Shown: positions 8,759-17,446, counted from the first letter of the stretch. The stretch: 64,000 nucleotides of DNA from Erythrobacter sp. (GCA_013822125.1 PNJY01000002.1:17787-81786), one strand, 5' to 3'. The notes: generated from the sequence alone by a model not told the origin. Numbers and translations are program-made.

Positions 8759-10021
8759 TCAGTCAAAAGCATCGAGCTGTTCGCCAAATCCACGTCGGAT
8801 TGCAACGCAATCCGAGCAAAGGCGTAGCGAGGGAATACCCGGCATCGCCTCCGCCGCGTTGACCAGCCGGTAGTCGCTCGCCGGATCGCCGCATGACGAA
8901 CAGACCTCTGCTGACTCGGAGTGCCGGATCGCCAAGCGGGCGATAGCGCCCAGCCGTGGTTCGACACGATCAACGATCGAAAACCATAGGGGCGTATGCG
9001 GCACAACCCGTTCCATATAGCGAGCGACGTCATCCGGATAATGACTTAGCAGCCACGACCGCGCAGTCTCAATTCTCAGTTCGTGCTCGTGCACCAAGGT
9101 TTCATAGTGCGCGATGAGTATGCGGAGCGTATCGCGCGCGCTCTTCCTCTGCATAGCTTGATATTGCGTCAGGTTGACTGCAAACCGGACACCGCCCGAA
9201 TAGGCCTCGCGGATCGTCTCTATGCAGTATGCCTGTAAGTCAGCCACCATCGCCGGGTCCGAGACGCTTTTCATCAGCGGCAGGTCATAGCGGTAGGGGT
9301 GCGCCAGTCGTTCATGCCTCCAGACGTCGAGATAACCGGAACCCCGCAGGGCATGCGCGATGGTTGCATCCCATTCGGGGTGATCAAGGATCAGCCGGAC
9401 AAGGTCTGTAAAGTTCTCGACTACCGGATCGAGCCGTCTCCCCGCTGCCAGAACAGCGTTATGCGATTCGCGCATCAGGTCGAGCGGGCTGGGATATGCC
9501 GCGATAGCTTCGATCTCTTCGGCTGATACAGGCTGGGTGACATCGGCAAGCTCCACCAAAAGCGGACTGTTGCGCAGATCTTCAGGAGTGCAATAATCCT
9601 GATCGGGAACCATTTGGATGCCGACAGCCGCATAGGCCTGCGCGACCAGGCGCGAGCAAAATTGTCTGCTTCCGCGCGGCTTTCGACCGCCAAGCACAGA
9701 TCGAGCGGCTTCTGCCTTTGAGTATCTCGTGCCGATTTCAGAACGCGCAAAGTCGATGATACGCGCCATCTCGACTGGTGCCAACGGATCGCGCAATCTG
9801 AACGCAAAGACCGCCTCGTCTTCGCGAAAGAACTCGCGCTGAAGGTTCCACGCCTGGACCCCTTCTTCGGTTGAGTCGATGATCGACCCGTGTTGCACGC
9901 AGATCATTGCATGCGAAACGACGCCCTTGCTCGCCACGCGCACCACATTACCCTCCTTCGTCCGGTTAGCGGTCAGGATGATGTCGCCCGGTCGCAATCT
10001 ATCGATGTCAATCCGTCGCAT
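8759..10021 (-). CDS. Permuted papain-like (C92/YiiX-type) hydrolase with C-terminal zinc ribbon
   Basis: 420 residues, last gene of the fic operon. The N-terminal domain (about 1-150) reads RLRPGDIILTANR, then VVSHAMICVQ with His37, then SRQFCSRLVAQAY with Cys122. This His-then-Cys order and the PGDI opening are typical of circularly permuted NlpC/P60-like enzymes (YaeF/YiiX, peptidase family C92), which act as amidases or on lipids. The middle (about 150-375) is helical and unrecognised. The C-terminus has CSSCGDP and LCSDC, a four-cysteine zinc ribbon. Its start overlaps the end of the membrane-protein gene by 14 bp, implying coupled translation. It could be the effector of the operon; that is inference. 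Confidence 0.75.
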   Translation of the reverse strand: MRRIDIDRLRPGDIILTANRTKEGNVVRVASKGVVSHAMICVQHGSIIDSTEEGVQAWNLQREFFREDEAVFAFRLRDPLAPVEMARIIDFARSEIGTRYSKAEAARSVLGGRKPRGSRQFCSRLVAQAYAAVGIQMVPDQDYCTPEDLRNSPLLVELADVTQPVSAEEIEAIAAYPSPLDLMRESHNAVLAAGRRLDPVVENFTDLVRLILDHPEWDATIAHALRGSGYLDVWRHERLAHPYRYDLPLMKSVSDPAMVADLQAYCIETIREAYSGGVRFAVNLTQYQAMQRKSARDTLRILIAHYETLVHEHELRIETARSWLLSHYPDDVARYMERVVPHTPLWFSIVDRVEPRLGAIARLAIRHSESAEVCSSCGDPASDYRLVNAAEAMPGIPSLRLCSDCVAIRRGFGEQLDAFD

Positions 10022-11378
10022 CCGAACCCCGTTGCACGATAAACTTGCGGGAATATCCGCCTGGAATTCCGCCCATGAAGGGCTCCCTTGTCAAAGTTAC
10101 CTGCCCGAACGGAATGTCGGCTGCGAAGTCATCAAGCGACACGACGAGGCTTTTGAGCCGTTCAACCGCGTCGAGGCTGACCGCTTGCTCAAGGAGGTGA
10201 AGCGCATGAACGATGAACATGTCCTCAGCTTCGCCCGATTGCTCCGGATCGTAGATGTTGATCTTGATTTTGAGCACGGACGCCGCGTGCTCGCTGCCTT
10301 CGATGTAATAGGCGACGTTATTTCGCCAGATGGCACCGTTTCCGAACTCGCGCATAGGGCTGGATGCAAACCATTCGTCGTCGTAGCTGCGATGGTAGTG
10401 ACCGGTTTCAACGCCAAGGTCGGCCATGAACTGCATGGCGAGGTAAGGCGACCATCCATCTTTAGGGTGCACCGTTGGCGGTGACTTCTCGCGCAGCGTC
10501 AAGGCGAGGAGCGCGTCTAGTGAGTGTTTGAGCTCGGCCTTGTTCGCCGGTCGCGAATTTTGCAGCGCTTTGCGCCACCGGTCCAGCAGCACGATGTTGC
10601 CGCGAATGCGTGTGATCGCCAGCCAGCGCGCATATGGAACCAGTCGCTTGTCGATCCCGAATATGCCGATTGTCGCGAACATGCTGTTGTTGGCGACATA
10701 GGTCCGCCACCCATAGAGAAACGGCAGGAAGCCAAGCGACAGCAGCACGGGAATGACAAACTCCGAAGCGGTCGCCCACGTTGCAGCCTTCTGCCATTGC
10801 TCAATGGTCCTGAGCAGGCTGAACCCCAGATAGGAGAAGCCGATTGCGCTGATCGTGCAGCCAAGCAGGCGTGACACCTGTGCGTGTTCTGGTCGGTGTT
10901 TTGCGACTTCTCCCATCATGGCGATCGTCGCGACGACCGGCAGCGCGATCAGTTCGACGATCAACGGAAAGGTGTGAAGCCCAGTGATGAAGACCAGCAC
11001 AGCCGTGACCGAGACAACATCGCGAGTGACCTTCGCCAGGCTTGCTGGCCGGTTTTTGGCTGTCGCTACTTCGAACATCGTAACGAAGCCGAAGGTCGCC
11101 AGCCAGAGGATGGTGGTCTTGAGGTTTGCCGCCGACCACAGGCCCGAACGATGAAGCACCCAAATTTCTGCCGCCGCGTAGAGCACTGCTACCGCCAAGG
11201 GAATCAGCAGCACCGGTTTGACGAAGGCTCTCAATACTCCGATGGCGCTGGACCGTGTCGATTGGGCGACAAAGACGTAAATGGCGAAAATGACCAACCA
11301 AATTGCTGCAGCGGCTTCGCGCGAATTCACCGAGCCCAAGAAAGCCTGAATCGCGCCGATCAGGCTATCGCCGCTCAC
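10008..11378 (-). CDS. Multi-pass membrane protein of the fic-NTPase operon, unknown function
   Basis: 456 residues. The N-terminal half (about 20-240) has some six hydrophobic segments, for example AAAIWLVIFAIYVFVA, VLLIPLAVAVLYAAAEIWVL, TILWLATFGFVTMF, VTAVLVFITGLHTFPLIVELIALPVV and FVIPVLLSLGFLPFLYG. The C-terminal roughly 210 residues are soluble, with HHY-rich and acidic patches and no family I recognise. It starts 2 bp after the stop of the upstream large helical protein and overlaps the next gene by 14 bp. It could anchor a complex in the inner membrane. No enzymatic motif is visible. Confidence 0.65.
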   Translation of the reverse strand: MSGDSLIGAIQAFLGSVNSREAAAAIWLVIFAIYVFVAQSTRSSAIGVLRAFVKPVLLIPLAVAVLYAAAEIWVLHRSGLWSAANLKTTILWLATFGFVTMFEVATAKNRPASLAKVTRDVVSVTAVLVFITGLHTFPLIVELIALPVVATIAMMGEVAKHRPEHAQVSRLLGCTISAIGFSYLGFSLLRTIEQWQKAATWATASEFVIPVLLSLGFLPFLYGWRTYVANNSMFATIGIFGIDKRLVPYARWLAITRIRGNIVLLDRWRKALQNSRPANKAELKHSLDALLALTLREKSPPTVHPKDGWSPYLAMQFMADLGVETGHYHRSYDDEWFASSPMREFGNGAIWRNNVAYYIEGSEHAASVLKIKINIYDPEQSGEAEDMFIVHALHLLEQAVSLDAVERLKSLVVSLDDFAADIPFGQVTLTREPFMGGIPGGYSRKFIVQRGSDATD

Positions 11379-11380
11379 TG

Positions 11381-13750
11381 TCAGACCGCAAACCGGGCAG
11401 CAAAGGCATGAACATCGCTAGCATCCCACGCAGGTTCATCTGCGTCAGCGATCGCCCGCTCCCGCGCGCGCTTCGCCATCCATTGGCGATAGCTGGGTTC
11501 GGGATGGTCCTGCTCCAGCTCCTTGATTGCTGCATATGTGTCGGAACCGGGCTGCGAAGATAGCAGGTTGAACAGGTTGTTGCGCGCATCCTGAGCATCG
11601 TCGCGGGCGGTCGGCGAATAGACCCCGCCGTTGGCGCGGTTGATGTCGTCGCTCGCCCTGATGAAGCGATGCATCAGGACATACAAGCTCTTGAGATGCG
11701 CCGGCGTCTTGAAGGCGCCGGTCCGATTGCCGGTCCCGTGCCGGTCGCCTAGCAGCGAAACCACGAAGAACTGCGCAAAGCTCGATCCGTCTTCCCGCCC
11801 AAGCCTTTCCAACTCTGCCTCAAGCGCTGGAATAGCTTCATCAGGCGCGTTGTCGACCCACAGCGCATACCAGCGCGGGAGCTGCTCCGCACCAACCCCG
11901 CCCGCAAGCTTTGCTTTGGCTAGTTCGCCTAATTCGGCTGGTGCCACCCCTGAACTCGACAGGATGTTGAGGCAGTAGCGCAGATTGTCCGCGTTGTGCA
12001 TGTCGTTCGCAACTAGCCATTCGAGGATTAACGGCGCGACCTCGGCATGAAGCCATGGTGTGTGATAAAGGATATCGTGCAGGATATGGTGGGTTGGCTG
12101 ATCGGACTTGCTGTGATCCAGATCCCAGATCAGCTCTTTCGCCACTGCGTCCATTCCCGCCTGGGGGTGCGCGCGATAGAGCGGCTCGAACCAGCGCGGA
12201 AACCCGTTCAACTCCCAAGTGACATAGCGCAACACATGCCTCGCCTCTGCATCGCTGAGCGATGCGAAGAAGTTTTCATTTTCTGCAAATTCGATAGCAA
12301 TGCCCGCCATCGCGAAGATCAGCGCGTATGGCGTGGAACCAGTCGCAGCCCCCTCTGAGCGCAGGCCTGGCATGTACGGACGCCAAAAGCCCACGGCAGT
12401 GTCACGATAGGCGCGCGCAACATCTTCGCCCAACTCAGGGATCAACTGCTGCCAAGCCGAACCCCAATCGCGATCGTGCGCGATGCCGTCCTCCCGGATG
12501 CTGTGAAGGAGGTGCAACTGATCGTAACTGAATTCCCCTGGCCCCAGCCCTTCGGGCGATCGAACGCGGTCCGGATCAGCTTTGAGCATGCGCACCCAAT
12601 CCGCCCGGTCGCGCTCTTCTTTGTCTTCTCGGGCCTTCCTTTCCCGTTTCCATTTACGATTTTCCGCCTCCATCTTCCGCACTGCTGGCGAAGGGCGCGG
12701 ATCGATCCGCTGTGCGAGCGCCGCTACCAGTTCTGCCTGCCCAAATGCTGCGGCATGCATTTTCTCAAGCCAATCGGCCGGGCGATCCGCAGCGACGAAA
12801 AGAACAAGACAACGCGACAACGCCACCAGCCGGTCGTCGAGCGATTCTTTGTCGCGCACCCAGCCTAGACAGCGATCGAAGTCGTCGGCCTCGAAGCGCC
12901 AGAACGGTCCCATGAACGAGATTTGCCAATCGTCGACCATCCGCTCTCCTTTGGCGGCTAGGTGCGCGCGGCGCTCGGCAACGCTGGTCCAGTAGAGGCG
13001 ATCATTCAACTCCTGCCAGCGCGGGACGTTTACGCCAAGGGCATTCTTGAAGTCGGTCGCGCCATCGCTACGCCAGAAGCGAACGGCCGGCACTTTGCGG
13101 AGGATCGCAAGCGCCTCGGGATGCAAGGCCGCCGCCGCACGACCGCTCACCAGGCGATCGACCGCGTGCAGCGCCGGACCCATCAACCAGCTGAACGGCT
13201 CGGAGACATGGCATTCGCCACGCTCGATATGGGGTTCGCGGTCGAGAAATGCGTTGAGGCCTTCGACCAGGCAGGCAACCGGTTGTTCAGGCGCGGCATC
13301 GGCCATGATCGGCAGCCGCTCTATCAGGCGGTGGATCGCCTCTGATAGCCCCGTCGCTTCAAAGCGCTCATAGGGCGTGAGCCGGTCGATCGAGGCAAGA
13401 AGCAGCTCGACGCTTCGCATCGTCGGTGCGGCCCATTCCACCAGCTCACCCAACAAGCGCCGGTCGAGCGGTGGATCTAGCGCGACAACGGCTGACCACA
13501 GTGCGTCCTTCTGCGCCTCTTCGCCCAAAGTCATGACCGCGCGGATCGAAGCTATGCGGGCATAGCGGCCACGGTTCGGATCGAGCGCGATCTGCTCCAA
13601 CGCGGGCAGGCACGTGCGCATCTCACCCTGCCAGGCAAGGCGCCCGATGAAGAAGACGACATCGTCATCGCCGCCGAAGCGTTCGAGCAATGCAAGTGCG
13701 TCTTCGGCGAGGTCGGGTGCGGCAATGCGCTCGATCGCGGTGTTGTCCAT
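11381..13750 (-). CDS. Large helical-repeat protein, partner of the STAND-like NTPase
   Basis: About 789 residues. The start MDNTAIERIAAP is chosen because AGAGGG precedes it with good spacing; a GTG at 13762 overlaps the NTPase stop and would add four residues. The sequence is rich in helical repeats (for example ALALLERFGGDDDVVFFIG and YARIASIRAVMTLGEEAQK), suggesting HEAT-like arrays. A very charged stretch (ENRKWKRERKAREDKEERDR) lies near the middle. It follows the NTPase gene with only a few bases between or overlapping, so the two may be halves of what is one NACHT-type protein elsewhere: NTPase first, solenoid sensor second. No catalytic motif is recognised. Confidence 0.65.
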   Translation of the reverse strand: MDNTAIERIAAPDLAEDALALLERFGGDDDVVFFIGRLAWQGEMRTCLPALEQIALDPNRGRYARIASIRAVMTLGEEAQKDALWSAVVALDPPLDRRLLGELVEWAAPTMRSVELLLASIDRLTPYERFEATGLSEAIHRLIERLPIMADAAPEQPVACLVEGLNAFLDREPHIERGECHVSEPFSWLMGPALHAVDRLVSGRAAAALHPEALAILRKVPAVRFWRSDGATDFKNALGVNVPRWQELNDRLYWTSVAERRAHLAAKGERMVDDWQISFMGPFWRFEADDFDRCLGWVRDKESLDDRLVALSRCLVLFVAADRPADWLEKMHAAAFGQAELVAALAQRIDPRPSPAVRKMEAENRKWKRERKAREDKEERDRADWVRMLKADPDRVRSPEGLGPGEFSYDQLHLLHSIREDGIAHDRDWGSAWQQLIPELGEDVARAYRDTAVGFWRPYMPGLRSEGAATGSTPYALIFAMAGIAIEFAENENFFASLSDAEARHVLRYVTWELNGFPRWFEPLYRAHPQAGMDAVAKELIWDLDHSKSDQPTHHILHDILYHTPWLHAEVAPLILEWLVANDMHNADNLRYCLNILSSSGVAPAELGELAKAKLAGGVGAEQLPRWYALWVDNAPDEAIPALEAELERLGREDGSSFAQFFVVSLLGDRHGTGNRTGAFKTPAHLKSLYVLMHRFIRASDDINRANGGVYSPTARDDAQDARNNLFNLLSSQPGSDTYAAIKELEQDHPEPSYRQWMAKRARERAIADADEPAWDASDVHAFAARFAV

Positions 13751-13758
13751 AATCCCTC

Positions 13759-15105
13759 TCACTTCGCATCCGCTGCGATCTGGGCGACGATGCCGGCAAG
13801 CATTTCCCGCCGCACTGCCAGCGGCAGTTGCGATGGGTCGCCGCCTTCGCTGGCGATGTCGGGTTCAAGCGCGAGCGCCCGGTCGCGCACACCCTCATCG
13901 AGTAGCAAAAGCCAACACAAGGTCGGCCGCAACCGCGGAACGATGACCTCTTCGCCATACTGATTGCGGAAGAATAGGCCTTCGACCTCGGGCCTCGCGC
14001 CGGGACGAACAAGCAGCCGCTGAGCCCATTCAGCGGTAAGCAATTCGCGGATTTCGCGGTGACGAAAGCGAACGCTTGCATAGACGATATCGTCGAATAT
14101 GCCGGTCCGTAGCAATGCGACAAGTTCAGGTTCGGACCAGTCGGGCAGCACTGCGGCAGGATCGACCCGATCCACCTTGTTAGCATCGTCGGGTAGCGAT
14201 ACTATGCTCCGCCCAGTTAGAGTGACGGCGGCGGCCAGTGCCTGCGCGCCGCAGCGCGCGCGATCAGCCGAAATTTTTTGTGGGGCTACCATCCCCGACA
14301 GTGGTGCGAGCTGGAGTTCGATCAGACGCTGCAGAACCTTCAGGCGGCTGCCCAAAGCGCCATCGGCCTGCCAAACAAGGATGAGTGCTTTCAAGTCGAA
14401 TGGCCGCTCGGCAAGGGTTGTCAGACCGCCGCGCTCGACGGCGGCCATGAATGCGTTCGCATCGACACCGTAATGCGCGGCGAACAGCCTGATCTGATCC
14501 GGCTTGAGGCCGCCGAGGCGATAGATTTTGAGGACAGGATCGCTCTCGGTCTCGTCTGAATTCTTTTTCTTTTTTTCATCCGCTTCGGCTGGCGCACCAT
14601 GCGGCAGATATTGCTCGACCAGAGTACGATCGGTCAGAGCCTGCCAGGCGTCTTCGCGGCTCGTGATGATGATCCGTGCGCGCTCGCGGGCAGTCTGGAT
14701 GCGCGCGCCGAACAGCCGGATGGCATCTTCAAGCGCGCGCGGAGTCCCGAGCTGCGCTTCGTCAACCGAATCGAGGAAGAAATAGGCTTCGCCATCGCCT
14801 GCCAGCCACTCGGCGAAATCGGCGGCGGTGCCGACCTCGAACCCGTTCTCGAATGCTGCATCGATGGCCTCGATCCGGATGAAGAAGGCATTGGCGCCGT
14901 CTGCGCGAAGTTTAGCGGCGCGATCTTTTGCCTCGAATGTTTTGCCAGCACCAGCGTCGGCCAGAACCAGAACACGGTATTGCTCTTCGAGCGCGCGCCA
15001 CCCCTGCACTGTGCCGCCCGGTTCTGGATGGAGAAACTCCCACTCGCCGAAATGCGGCTTAGCCGGAACGAAGCGGCGGATCAGGGGGACGATAATATCC
15101 TTCAT
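13759..15105 (-). CDS. STAND/NACHT-like P-loop NTPase
   Basis: 448 residues, starting MKDIIVPLIRRFVPAKPHFG. Its ATG overlaps the fic stop by 4 bp; the open frame runs on upstream but overlaps fic. Walker A is LADAGAGKT (48-56) and Walker B is YFFLDSVDEAQ (about 108-118), followed by a sensor-type IIITSREDAW. This is the layout of NACHT/STAND ATPases, which act as signal-transduction switches and include many bacterial anti-phage sensors. A lysine-rich linker (EKKKKNSDETE, near residue 180) is encoded by AAAAAAAGAAAAAG at 14563-14576. That stretch contains an A-AAA-AAG heptamer in the dnaX-type slippery frame. A defence role is inferred from family and context. Confidence 0.75.
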   Translation of the reverse strand: MKDIIVPLIRRFVPAKPHFGEWEFLHPEPGGTVQGWRALEEQYRVLVLADAGAGKTFEAKDRAAKLRADGANAFFIRIEAIDAAFENGFEVGTAADFAEWLAGDGEAYFFLDSVDEAQLGTPRALEDAIRLFGARIQTARERARIIITSREDAWQALTDRTLVEQYLPHGAPAEADEKKKKNSDETESDPVLKIYRLGGLKPDQIRLFAAHYGVDANAFMAAVERGGLTTLAERPFDLKALILVWQADGALGSRLKVLQRLIELQLAPLSGMVAPQKISADRARCGAQALAAAVTLTGRSIVSLPDDANKVDRVDPAAVLPDWSEPELVALLRTGIFDDIVYASVRFRHREIRELLTAEWAQRLLVRPGARPEVEGLFFRNQYGEEVIVPRLRPTLCWLLLLDEGVRDRALALEPDIASEGGDPSQLPLAVRREMLAGIVAQIAADAK

Positions 15106-16289
15106 GGCCGCGTCCCTGCATTGGCCGGATAGAGGTTGGGAAACCAGCGCTCCGCGACATCGGCCGGGAAGGCGAGCCGCAGCGCGGCCTTGTGTGTCGG
15201 GGCGATCAGCATTCCGCGCTCGACCAATGCCGCCGTGACGTTGCGCGCGCCGCGTTCTCCGTAACCGGTAAGCATCGGGATTTTCGAGCGCTCGACCTCG
15301 CCTGCCAGCACCGCTTCGCGCAACACCGCATAGCTGCCACGCTGCAGCTGCTTCGACCGTACTTCCTCTTCGACATGAATCTCGATACGGCGCAGCAGCA
15401 TGTCTGGTTCGAGCAGGCCGCTCATGAATCGGATCTGGTCGATCGAGCGCTCTAGGAAGAAGCGGCAAAAAGCGATCAAGCCACGCTGGGTCAGGTTGCC
15501 GCGACCGTCGCGGTCGCCCTCGCGCGCCCCATCGGCCTGTGCGAGCAGCTTCTTGTAAAGCTCTTCTTCGCGCGCAAGGCCGCGCGCCACCGACCACAAG
15601 CTTGTGCCGATTCCCAGCCGCTTGAACAGCGCATGTGACATCAGCCGAGCTACCCGGCCGTTTCCGTCGAGAAAGGGGTGAATCCAGAGGAAGCGATGAT
15701 GCACTGCGCCGACTGCCTGGATTTGCCGGAAGCTGCTGAGTGGAGGCGAGGTGTAGGCCCGGTCGAACCGCGCCATGAATTGGGGCAGGTCGGAATGATC
15801 GGGCGGCAGATGTCTGCCGACCTCGACATCGCGGGTGCGCCACTCTCCGGGAACCACGGGCAGCTTCTCACCGGTTTGCGGATGCACGACCCAGAGCATC
15901 TCGGGCGGCAGGCGCGAGCAGAATTCCTCGTGCAGCCATGCGGCATAGGCGGCCGATGCCGGCCATACATCGGGATCGCGACCGATATCGATCAGCTGCT
16001 GCACATGGATATGCGCAACCGCTTCCTGCTGCAATTCGCGGCGCTTGGGTTCAGCCGAAAAGTCGTTGGCGAGCGCGCGATCAATATCGCGCGGATGCGT
16101 GTCATGGCCTTCGATCAGGTTCGAATAATAGCAGTTCATCGACCGGACGAGATCGCCCATGGAATCGCGCAGGATCGGGTGCACCCGGCCCGCAAGCTGG
16201 TTTGCCTCGGCAATTAGCACCACGACCTCGTCTTCGAGATCCTTGACCGCCTCCTCGGGCACCATAGGCTCCATGGTCATTGTGCTCAT
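15102..16289 (-). CDS. Fic family protein (AMPylase), class II auto-inhibited
   Basis: 395 residues from ATG at 16289; a GTG two codons upstream is possible. The catalytic Fic loop HPFLDGNGRVAR is intact at about 204-215, with the full HPFx(D/E)GNGR consensus. An N-terminal inhibitory motif of the (S/T)xxxE(G/N) type, SNLIEG at 56-61, is present. This is the class II arrangement, in which the inhibitory helix precedes the Fic core in the same polypeptide. Fic enzymes usually transfer AMP from ATP to a target side chain. As the first gene of the operon, overlapping the NTPase by ATGA, it may modify a partner protein or a host target. Its target is unknown. Confidence 0.88.
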   Translation of the reverse strand: MSTMTMEPMVPEEAVKDLEDEVVVLIAEANQLAGRVHPILRDSMGDLVRSMNCYYSNLIEGHDTHPRDIDRALANDFSAEPKRRELQQEAVAHIHVQQLIDIGRDPDVWPASAAYAAWLHEEFCSRLPPEMLWVVHPQTGEKLPVVPGEWRTRDVEVGRHLPPDHSDLPQFMARFDRAYTSPPLSSFRQIQAVGAVHHRFLWIHPFLDGNGRVARLMSHALFKRLGIGTSLWSVARGLAREEELYKKLLAQADGAREGDRDGRGNLTQRGLIAFCRFFLERSIDQIRFMSGLLEPDMLLRRIEIHVEEEVRSKQLQRGSYAVLREAVLAGEVERSKIPMLTGYGERGARNVTAALVERGMLIAPTHKAALRLAFPADVAERWFPNLYPANAGTRP

Positions 16290-16297
16290 GCACACTT

Positions 16298-16387
16298 TAT
16301 GCCGGATTTCATGCCGGTTGTAAATGTTGAAAGTAAGGAATTTATATCGCTATATGAAAGCAATATGTGCCGCTTAATATGCCGGAT
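16298..16387. promoter_or_regulatory. Repeated ATGCCGG motifs upstream of the fic operon
   Basis: The 10-mer TATGCCGGAT occurs exactly at 16298-16307 and 16378-16387, and a related CATGCCGGTT lies at 16310-16319. The DNA between them is AT-rich, in contrast to its surroundings. The motifs sit immediately upstream of the Fic start codon, in the 228-bp gap to the next gene. They look like operator half-sites around the operon promoter. No matching regulator is identified; the AlpA-like protein nearby is one candidate. Confidence 0.45.
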
Positions 16388-16516
16388 ATTAGAACGTATG
16401 TTGTGAATGTCCGCTTTCCCTAATCAGCCTCCAAAATCTGGCGTTCCGGAGTGTCGAACATCTCAATCATTGAGCACCGTTTTGCGCTTCGACCGCATTC
16501 AGACTTCAGAGATCGC

Positions 16517-17446
16517 CTACCCAGCCTTGCTTGCCAGCTCTTCAAGCTCGGCTATCCGCTCCGAGCAGATCTTATGCACGATCTGGCCGAGTTCCTCGAC
16601 GCGCTCGCCGAGCCAGCTCAGCTCCTCCTCGCTGATGCGGTAGTGCTTTGAGTAGCGCGCCTTGACATAGGCTTCCTTCAATTTCTCGAACATCGCCCGC
16701 TGTTTGCGGTTGTCCATCGGCCAGACATAGGTGAGGCGCCGGTCGAGCCGCTCGGCCTGGGTGCGCAGGAAGCCGAGATTGTGGACGTGAGGAGTGTAGA
16801 AGGTCACGACCAAAAGGGCGGAGTGGTAGAGGAACTCAGCGGTCTGATGTAGATCGAATGCTGCTGGCTTGAGAAAACCCTTCTTCAGGCCAAGTCTTGA
16901 GAGTTCAAAGCGCTGCATCGCGGTCGGAAACCACTCCTCGAAATACTCCTTGGCCATGGCCAGCGCCTGTTCGGGAGTCTTGGGCTTGGGCTGGTGGAAG
17001 GGCGTGTCGTCGCTCTGGTAGAGCGCGATGCCGTCCTTGGCCACGTCCATGAAGAAGTAGCGGCCATGGGCAAGTCCGTCGTTCACCTCCTGCAAGGTGT
17101 GGACGATGAAATTGACCGGGGTTCTGATCGCTCCGGCAATGCTGTATTCGCGCATCAGGCGCTCATCGAGCTTCGACCAGTACTTGACCCGGTCGGTGAG
17201 CCGCTTGTCGTTGACCACGATCAGCAGGTCATAGTCGGACTTGTAGCCCTTGGCGGTATGCGGCTCATCGACCCAGCCGCCGCGCGCATACGAACCGTAC
17301 AGCACGATCTTGAGGATGCGCCCGGCCTTCTTCCATTCGTGCTTGGCCAGCGCGAAGGCATCGCCGAACTCTTCAAAGATGATCTCGACCACCCTCTCGA
17401 GCTCGCGCTGCTTGTTGGCAGGAAGATGGTCAAGCTCGGTGCGCAT
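16517..17446 (-). CDS. Nucleotidyltransferase-HEPN fusion protein (MNT/HEPN type)
   Basis: 309 residues. The N-terminal minimal nucleotidyltransferase domain has the GSYARGGW signature near residue 50 followed by SDYDLLIVV, the G-S-x(n)-D-x-D metal-binding arrangement of Pol-beta-like MNT proteins. The C-terminal half (about 170-300) is a helical HEPN domain with KARYSKHYRI, resembling the R-x(3-6)-H catalytic motif. MNT and HEPN usually form two-gene toxin-antitoxin modules in which the MNT AMPylates the HEPN RNase; here they are in one polypeptide. It lies between the fic operon and the integrase on the mobile element. A toxin-antitoxin or RNA-related role is inferred. Confidence 0.8.
   Translation of the reverse strand: MRTELDHLPANKQRELERVVEIIFEEFGDAFALAKHEWKKAGRILKIVLYGSYARGGWVDEPHTAKGYKSDYDLLIVVNDKRLTDRVKYWSKLDERLMREYSIAGAIRTPVNFIVHTLQEVNDGLAHGRYFFMDVAKDGIALYQSDDTPFHQPKPKTPEQALAMAKEYFEEWFPTAMQRFELSRLGLKKGFLKPAAFDLHQTAEFLYHSALLVVTFYTPHVHNLGFLRTQAERLDRRLTYVWPMDNRKQRAMFEKLKEAYVKARYSKHYRISEEELSWLGERVEELGQIVHKICSERIAELEELASKAG

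Noticed and set aside
7543-9033. 496-codon minus-strand frame over the end of traA
   Set aside because: It overlaps the helicase domain and has no conserved motif; composition is typical of a GC-rich shadow frame.
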